A stretch of DNA of 64,000 nucleotides from Faucicola sp048551375 (GTDB lineage: Bacteria > Pseudomonadota > Gammaproteobacteria > Pseudomonadales > Moraxellaceae). The DNA is taken from contig NZ_JBLYZJ010000007.1 of NCBI RefSeq assembly GCF_048551375.1, forward strand, positions 97,661 through 161,660, given 5' to 3'. The notes under the pieces were generated by a model. It was not told where the DNA came from, made no database searches, and saw only the letters and a list, made by a program, of their open reading frames with translations. This document shows positions 58,854-64,000 of this stretch, one piece after another. The number at the start of each line of letters is the position of its first letter. The stretch's first letter is position 1. A program made the translations under genes and the position numbers.

Positions 58854-59963
58854 TTAATTATCTAATGCTTCTAGTCGCTCAAACGCTTTACCATAGCCCT
58901 GTTTGGCAGATTGGCGTAACCATGTTAATGCCACCTCTTGGTTGGCATCCACCCCATTGCCTGTGGCATACATTTGATATAAAAAATACTGGGCTTGTGG
59001 GTTACCCAATTCGCTGGCAACCTCATAATAGCCCAATGCCAGCTCATGGTCGATTGGCAAGCTTGAACCCACTGGCGACTGGGGTAAAGTCGTTGCCCCA
59101 CCTTGATACAACCATCCCAACACCAAATGAGCAGGGCGAAAGGCTTGCTCGGCAGATTGTTTAAGATACTCCACCGCTCTATCAATATTCGGCTCGGATT
59201 GGGAAATCCCACATAAATGGGCAACTCCAAGGTTATACTGGGCTTTGGCATGACCTTGTTCGGCAGATTTTCGCCATACGTCCATCGCCCCTGCCAAATC
59301 CTGCCCCAACAACGCCACCCCTTGCTCAAACAAGGCTTCGCCATTATCAGCGGTGGGTGTTGGCGTGCTAGAGGATATGTGAGTTAGGGTATTGGACGAG
59401 ATATTAGCTTGAACATTCAATAAGTCAGTAAATTTGGCTTGTTGTAATACTTGCGTGGCTTGTGGATAGCCTTGTTGCTCGGCTTGTTGATACCAAAAAA
59501 GGGCTTGCTGGTCATTGGGTGTCAGTCCGCCCAAGCCTTTTTCGTAGGCAACGGCTAAATTATATTGGGCGGTTGGCTCGCCTTGTTCGGCAGATTGGAT
59601 AAATAATGCAATGGCTTGTTTAGGGTCGTGTGGCACGCCCTGCCCTTTGAGGTATAACATGGCAAGACGGACTTTGGCAATCGCTAAATTTTGTTGGCTA
59701 GCGACTTGATAGCATTGGGCAGATTTGACAAAATCTTGAGCTACCCCCAGCCCTTTTTCAAATAACGTCCCCAAATACACTTGTGCCAAAGGGTGCTGTT
59801 GTTTGGCAGACATCAGCCAATAATGGGCAGATTGGTGGTAATTTTGAGCAACGCCCAAGCCTTTGGCATAGCATTGCCCTGTTTGATACTGGGCTTCGGC
59901 ATCGCCTTGTTCGGCAAGTTCGGCATAACGCAAAAAATCGGCTTGGGCTTGGGTATCAGTCAT
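58854..59963 (-). CDS. Sel1-like repeat protein, cytoplasmic
   Basis: 369 residues made of eight or more Sel1 repeats, such as AQYQTGQCYAKGLGVAQNYHQ, AQVYLGTLFEKGLGVAQDF, AKVRLAMLYLKGQGVPHDPKQ, AQYNLAVAYEKGLGG and AQYFLYQMYATGNGVDANQE, with a Ser/Thr/Pro linker at about 190-210 that splits them into two groups. No signal peptide is seen, so it should be cytoplasmic, unlike the exported Sel1 protein at 31824. It lies 15 bases upstream of galE on the same strand, so the two may be cotranscribed. Scaffold role inferred from the fold. Confidence 0.88.
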   Translation of the reverse strand: MTDTQAQADFLRYAELAEQGDAEAQYQTGQCYAKGLGVAQNYHQSAHYWLMSAKQQHPLAQVYLGTLFEKGLGVAQDFVKSAQCYQVASQQNLAIAKVRLAMLYLKGQGVPHDPKQAIALFIQSAEQGEPTAQYNLAVAYEKGLGGLTPNDQQALFWYQQAEQQGYPQATQVLQQAKFTDLLNVQANISSNTLTHISSSTPTPTADNGEALFEQGVALLGQDLAGAMDVWRKSAEQGHAKAQYNLGVAHLCGISQSEPNIDRAVEYLKQSAEQAFRPAHLVLGWLYQGGATTLPQSPVGSSLPIDHELALGYYEVASELGNPQAQYFLYQMYATGNGVDANQEVALTWLRQSAKQGYGKAFERLEALDN

Positions 59964-60035
59964 GGGGATTTCCGTGAATGTTTAATTTATCTCAAAACCC
60001 CTATCTTACCACAAATGCCAATTTTTATACCATCA

Positions 60036-62447
60036 TCAAATCGGCTGATACAATACGCCCACCAATAAGATACTAATATCTTTGACATTGGGCGTGATTT
60101 GTACGCTGTCAAAGGCAATGCTTTGTGGGTCAAACTGCTGGGCAAGTGCGTCCAATTGGCTTTGTAAATCTTGCTCAAGGGCGGTGTATTCGGCTTGCAG
60201 TTGCTGACGTACACCGTCAAGTTCGGCGACACTTTGTTTGGTGGCGTTCATGTCGCCCACCGAGTTCATCGCACGTTTGACATGGGTGATGTTGGTTTGT
60301 GACAAGGCTTTTCGCCCCATAAATGCCCCTAGCACCGCAGAGCCAATACTCATGCCTGCATCGAGCCAGCCTTTGTTGGCTTCGGCAGATTCTTTTTCGT
60401 ATTTTTCGTTGGCAGTTTGGATTTTTTTGTTTAAGGCTTCTTGTTTTTTGGCAACGCTATCACGCAATTTAGCGATGGCAATGTCACGCTGTTCACGCAA
60501 TGGCACGGCAAGGCGATTGCGGAAACTGGCTTCGGTTTCGCCCACTTCGCTGTATAGCCCAACGCTTTCGACCCACCATAAATTCAGCACTTGTTGTTGG
60601 CGAATGGCTTCTTTGGCTTCTTTTTCCCATGCTTTCCAGTTGGCTTTATCAAGGGCTTGAGTCGGCAATTCTTTAAACACCGCAGGTTGATGAGCAGAGG
60701 TTTGCAATTGCTCAAAACTAACATCGCTTAACACCGCCCCATGCCAGTCCACGACTAAAGGCGGTTCGCCAAATGGCGTGGTTAAAATTAACTGTTGCTG
60801 AGTGTTTGCCCCAGATTTTTTATCGTTAAAAAACACCCTCGCATACGCAAAGGCTTGTGGTTGATAAAAAGTCTGCCCTTCGCTTACGCTATCTTTTGGC
60901 AAAAAGTACAGCCCAATATCTTTTGGCAAGGCAGGCGGTTGGTTTGATGAACTTTGCAATGGGTCAGCGGTCACAGCAGGGATTGCCGTACCTATTTGGG
61001 CAGGGTTTTGGGCATTCACAAGGCTTAATTTTTGGGCTTTTAGCGTGGCAATCGCATTTTTGCTTAAAGGACCAGAGAGGTAGTTTAGGGTAAAACGAGT
61101 GGCAAAAATCACAGGACTGGCTTCGTGGATATTTTTTAACAAAAATTGACGTTTGCCCAGTTGGTCAAACCATGTACCGAGTTCAGCTTTGGTCAAATTA
61201 TTGCTACCTGCGGACAGCAAGCCGTCCATCACTCGCTCACGGTCTTGGGCGGTTTGCAAGCGTCCGATAAACCAAGTCCCTGCATTGGATAGGGCTTTGT
61301 AGTCCAAATCGACAGGGTTTTGCGTAGCAAGCACAATACCCAAGCCAAACGCACGAGCCTGTTTTAGCAAGGTTAATAGCAGAACTTTAGTCGGTGGATT
61401 GCCGTTCGGTGGTAGGTAGCCAAACACCTCATCCATATACAAAATCGCTCGCAAGGTCGATGTGCCTTGCTGACGACGCATCCACGCCAATAAATTGGTC
61501 AGCAACAGGGTGACAAAAAACAACCGTTCATCGTCCGATAGATGGGCAATATTCATCACACTGGTTTGGGCTTTGCCGTCTGTCCCATAAAACAGCGAGC
61601 CACAGTCCAACGGCATCCCTTTTAACCAGTTAGCAAATGAGGGTGACGCAAGCAAGGTGTTCAGCTTCATCGCCAACGCCATGCGGTCTTTGTCGGCAAA
61701 CACTTGAGCCAACGGCATGATACCCACTTTGTCAAACGGTGGGGTTTGGATTTGGGTAATCAAATCGACTAGGGTCAAGGTTTGGTTATTGTCCCAAGCG
61801 GTTTTGAGCAGTTGTGCCAAAAAAACGTGTTCAGGGCTAAAATTATCGCCATTGACCTTGAGCAACATTAGCAATGCCGACACGGTGGCATCAATATATT
61901 CGGCATACGCCTCACCCTCGGCTTTCACCGCATCAGGTGGCGGTACAAGGTTGCCAAGCAACGCAATCGACAGACCGTTGTCGCTTCCAGGGGTGTAAAT
62001 GCTGACAGGATTGGCGTTTTTTAACGCTTGCACACGCTCTAGGGTTTGGTGGGTATTGGCAAGCCCTTGTTGCCAGTCTTTGGCAAGTTGCTCGGCAGTT
62101 TGTTTGGCAAAGTCGGCTTCGCTCAAACCAGACTGCCCTGCCAGACTTTTATCAACCCACGGCTCAAAATCGCTTGGGGCAAGGTTTGGAAAGGTCAATG
62201 CCAAATTACCCAAATCGCCTTTTGGGTCAATGGCGATAATCGGCACATTGTCGAGTGAGGCTTCTTCGAGTAACGAAATCCCCAAGCCTGTTTTACCAGA
62301 GCCTGTCATACCGATGATGACGGCATGGGTGGTCAAGTCCGCCATGTCATAGAGGGTGGGCTGTCCTTGGGTATCTTGCGGATATACGTCCGTGCCAAGG
62401 TAAAATTGTCCGATATTGTCTGGGATGTTGTTGGTTAAAGTGGGCAT
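60036..62447 (-). CDS. HerA-like (DUF87/DUF853) ATPase with coiled-coil C-terminus
   Basis: 803 residues. The N-terminal half is a HerA/FtsK-type ATPase: Walker A GMTGSGKTG at 46-54, ALDPKGD-type IAIDPKGDLGNLAL behind it, Walker B ILYMDEVFGYLPP near residue 335, then LATQNPVDLDYKALSNAGTWFIGRL and the Arg-finger region. The second half has a coiled coil (about 640-690), a Gly/Ala-rich hydrophobic stretch (GMSIGSAVLGAFMGRKAL) and a final coiled coil. HerA-type ATPases translocate DNA, often with NurA or other nucleases; no such partner is adjacent. The gene is host-like in composition and monocistronic. Function unknown. Confidence 0.88.
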   Translation of the reverse strand: MPTLTNNIPDNIGQFYLGTDVYPQDTQGQPTLYDMADLTTHAVIIGMTGSGKTGLGISLLEEASLDNVPIIAIDPKGDLGNLALTFPNLAPSDFEPWVDKSLAGQSGLSEADFAKQTAEQLAKDWQQGLANTHQTLERVQALKNANPVSIYTPGSDNGLSIALLGNLVPPPDAVKAEGEAYAEYIDATVSALLMLLKVNGDNFSPEHVFLAQLLKTAWDNNQTLTLVDLITQIQTPPFDKVGIMPLAQVFADKDRMALAMKLNTLLASPSFANWLKGMPLDCGSLFYGTDGKAQTSVMNIAHLSDDERLFFVTLLLTNLLAWMRRQQGTSTLRAILYMDEVFGYLPPNGNPPTKVLLLTLLKQARAFGLGIVLATQNPVDLDYKALSNAGTWFIGRLQTAQDRERVMDGLLSAGSNNLTKAELGTWFDQLGKRQFLLKNIHEASPVIFATRFTLNYLSGPLSKNAIATLKAQKLSLVNAQNPAQIGTAIPAVTADPLQSSSNQPPALPKDIGLYFLPKDSVSEGQTFYQPQAFAYARVFFNDKKSGANTQQQLILTTPFGEPPLVVDWHGAVLSDVSFEQLQTSAHQPAVFKELPTQALDKANWKAWEKEAKEAIRQQQVLNLWWVESVGLYSEVGETEASFRNRLAVPLREQRDIAIAKLRDSVAKKQEALNKKIQTANEKYEKESAEANKGWLDAGMSIGSAVLGAFMGRKALSQTNITHVKRAMNSVGDMNATKQSVAELDGVRQQLQAEYTALEQDLQSQLDALAQQFDPQSIAFDSVQITPNVKDISILLVGVLYQPI

Positions 62448-62600
62448 GATGTCGTCCTGATTTTTTAATTAATCTATTTTCAGTTATCTGTGTAAACTGG
62501 ATTTATTATAAAGAAATTTGCTATTTTAGGATATGACTTATTCAACGCTTTAAGCCTTTGCCAACCTCATTAATTTTTGAATTTTTTGCTCATTCACCAA

Positions 62601-63071
62601 TTATTCAAACCATTTTTTACCCATAATAAAAAACGCTACACTACCCACCATCGCAATCAAACCTACGATTTTTGTCCAATGCACGCTTTGTACAGGCATA
62701 CCAATTAAACCAAAACTATCAATCAACATTGCCATAGCCAACTGCCCCAAAATAAACAAGAACATCATGTTGGCGACCCCAATTTTGGGGGAAAGAAAAA
62801 TTGAGGTGAACACAAAAAATGCCCCCATCGCACCGCCTACCCATTTCCAACTATCAGCTAAGGTCATATTGCCAAAGCCTTGGCTAATCACTTGATTATC
62901 AATTCTGAGCAACACCAAAACACCCAATACCAATGCCCCCACAAAAAACGAAATAAAACTGGCAAATAATGGCTCTTTGCCAAACATCGTCCCTAGCCGA
63001 TTATTAATCGAAGCCTGTACTGGTAACACCATGCCCGCCAACAAGCCCAATGCTAAATATAGATAATTCAT
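62601..63071 (-). CDS. DMT-superfamily membrane protein, YdcZ (DUF606) family
   Basis: 156 residues with five predicted helices, the short half-size transporter type. The start MNYLYLALGLLAGMVLPVQASINNRLGTMFG is typical of the family (GxxxPxQxxxNxxLG), followed by FASFISFFVGALVLGVLVLL and KWVGGAMGAFFVFTSIFLSPKIGVANMMFLFILGQL. Such proteins are expected to work as dimers or pairs; only one copy is present here. Substrate unknown. Confidence 0.9.
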   Translation of the reverse strand: MNYLYLALGLLAGMVLPVQASINNRLGTMFGKEPLFASFISFFVGALVLGVLVLLRIDNQVISQGFGNMTLADSWKWVGGAMGAFFVFTSIFLSPKIGVANMMFLFILGQLAMAMLIDSFGLIGMPVQSVHWTKIVGLIAMVGSVAFFIMGKKWFE

Positions 63072-63212
63072 TATGCCACCTAAAAATATTATGGTTAAAA
63101 ACGCATGATAGCTTAAATGAGATTGGTCGTCATGGAATCCATCAATTTTTCACAAACTTAAATTTGGCAAAATGCTATTATCATCGCATTGTAATCATCA
63201 ATTTTGGCGACT

Positions 63213-63890
63213 ATGAAAAATCATTTATCCATCATTGGCTGTTGCCTTGTCTTAACCGCTTGCCAACCGCCAAACCAAAATACCAGCACCGCCAAACCCA
63301 ATAAACCCTCAGCGATTGACACCGCTGTGACCACACTTGAGCAAACCTTAATACCAAAGCCAAAAGACCACCCCAACTCACCGCCACTGGTCAAATCGGC
63401 ACGGCAACAAATTGGCGTAACCACTAGCTACGACCCAACCTATCGCAAGCTTAAATTCCCAATGGGGGATGTGGACAAATCCACAGGCGTGTGTACCGAT
63501 GTGGTGATTCGAGCTTATAGACAACAAGGCAAAGATTTGCAAGCCTTGGTAAATGTGGATATGAAAAAAGCATGGAACGCCTACCCAAAAACATGGGGAT
63601 TATCCAAGCCTGATAACAATATCGACCATCGGCGTGTGCCAAACTTGGAAGTGTTTTTTAAACGGCATGGCAAAACCTTATCGCTGACCGATAAGGCAAG
63701 TTTTAAGGCAGGGGATTTGGTCACATGGCGACTGGATGTCAATGGTAAAAAGCTACCGCATATTGGCATTGTGTCGGACAATACCACGGCAGATGGCACG
63801 CCATTGATTATTCATAACATTGGGCGTGGCACGGAAGAAAGTGATATTTTGTATCAATATCCGATTAGTGGGCATTTTCGTTATCCTTAG
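63213..63890 (+). CDS. DUF1287 lipoprotein, probable NlpC/P60-like amidase
   Basis: 225 residues from the ATG at 63213. The signal peptide ends in LTAC (Cys17), so it is a lipoprotein. The linker (about 18-65) is Pro/Thr/Lys rich. The DUF1287 domain has QIGVTTSYDPTYRKLKFPMGDVDKSTGVCTDVVIRAYR with the candidate nucleophile Cys of GVCTD, and a later PHIGIVSDN and IIHNIGRGT with the likely His and Asn, as in the NlpC/P60 fold. A role in cell-wall hydrolysis is inferred. It has no neighbouring partner. Confidence 0.9.
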   Translation: MKNHLSIIGCCLVLTACQPPNQNTSTAKPNKPSAIDTAVTTLEQTLIPKPKDHPNSPPLVKSARQQIGVTTSYDPTYRKLKFPMGDVDKSTGVCTDVVIRAYRQQGKDLQALVNVDMKKAWNAYPKTWGLSKPDNNIDHRRVPNLEVFFKRHGKTLSLTDKASFKAGDLVTWRLDVNGKKLPHIGIVSDNTTADGTPLIIHNIGRGTEESDILYQYPISGHFRYP

Positions 63891-63962
63891 GATTTACACA
63901 TGATTAATAAAACAGATAAATAGTAAGTACCGAAACAGAATTATCGTATAAGATTCAATTCT

Positions 63963-63996
63963 CGTAGCGTGGGTTAGCGAAGCGTAACCCACGGAA
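63963..63996. repeat. GCGTGGGTTAGC hairpin repeat
   Basis: CGTAGCGTGGGTTAGCGAAGCGTAACCCACGG: the arms CGTGGGTTA and TAACCCACG pair over a GCGAAGCG loop region. Same family as 8921-8961. It is at the window edge, so its full extent may not be visible. Confidence 0.8.
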
Positions 63997-64000
63997 AATC

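Overview
The window looks like a stretch of a gammaproteobacterial chromosome from the family Moraxellaceae, most likely Moraxella (an M. osloensis-like species) or a close relative such as Psychrobacter. This is inferred from protein character (RecA, PurL, FabD, NadM-Nudix, NadV), from moderate GC content with strong A/T preference, from an fab cluster reduced to fabD-fabG-acpP, and from a dcw cluster starting at rsmH without mraZ. No search was run. No rRNA, tRNA, CRISPR array, intact insertion sequence or prophage was seen.

Layout. 1-3.5 kb: 5' part of purL, a Pit phosphate transporter and a split YeeE/YedE sulfur-transport pair. 3.7-6.7 kb: recA-recX, a MITE-like element and an exported VanY-type peptidase with a 15-bp tandem repeat. 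6.8-11.6 kb: OPT transporter, ffh and ypjD. 11.8-15.2 kb: yceD-rpmF and fabD-fabG-acpP, with a candidate operator on the fabD promoter. 15.4-18.4 kb: epmC, a lipoprotein cytochrome c', and rph with a small membrane protein. 18.7-22.2 kb: two tandem acyl-CoA ligases. 22.6-26.4 kb: parC followed at 10 bases by an AT-rich HNH-nuclease gene that looks acquired. 26.6-31.5 kb: dapC, a patatin-like phospholipase, metX-metW. 31.8-36.9 kb: a Sel1 protein, nfuA, an AhpD-like protein, and the NAD salvage pair nadM-nadV. 37.4-39.1 kb: ettA.

39.2-42.9 kb: a tight three-gene cassette (AAA ATPase, DUF4276/TOPRIM-like protein, SWIM zinc-finger protein). With the HNH gene it is the best candidate in the window for an undescribed, probably defence-related system. 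The middle of the ATPase gene is strikingly AT-rich compared with its ends.

42.9-48.4 kb: serA next to a D-2-hydroxyglutarate dehydrogenase-type flavoenzyme (a plausible metabolic pair), an orphan DUF1778-like protein, small exported or hypothetical proteins and a flavin oxidoreductase. 48.4-57.7 kb: the peptidoglycan/division cluster rsmH-ftsL-ftsI-murE-(hypothetical)-(histidine phosphatase)-murF-mraY, with a MITE between ftsL and ftsI and two extra genes between murE and murF. 57.8-63.9 kb: galE, a Sel1 repeat protein, a HerA-like ATPase, a YdcZ-type transporter and a DUF1287 lipoprotein.

Intergenic space is dominated by three dispersed repeat types: a ~136-bp MITE-like element with TAGGACTTACG ends (two copies keep 5-bp target duplications), GTAGGGGCGTA hairpins, and GCGTGGGTTAGC hairpins. 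Several of them separate genes that normally sit together.
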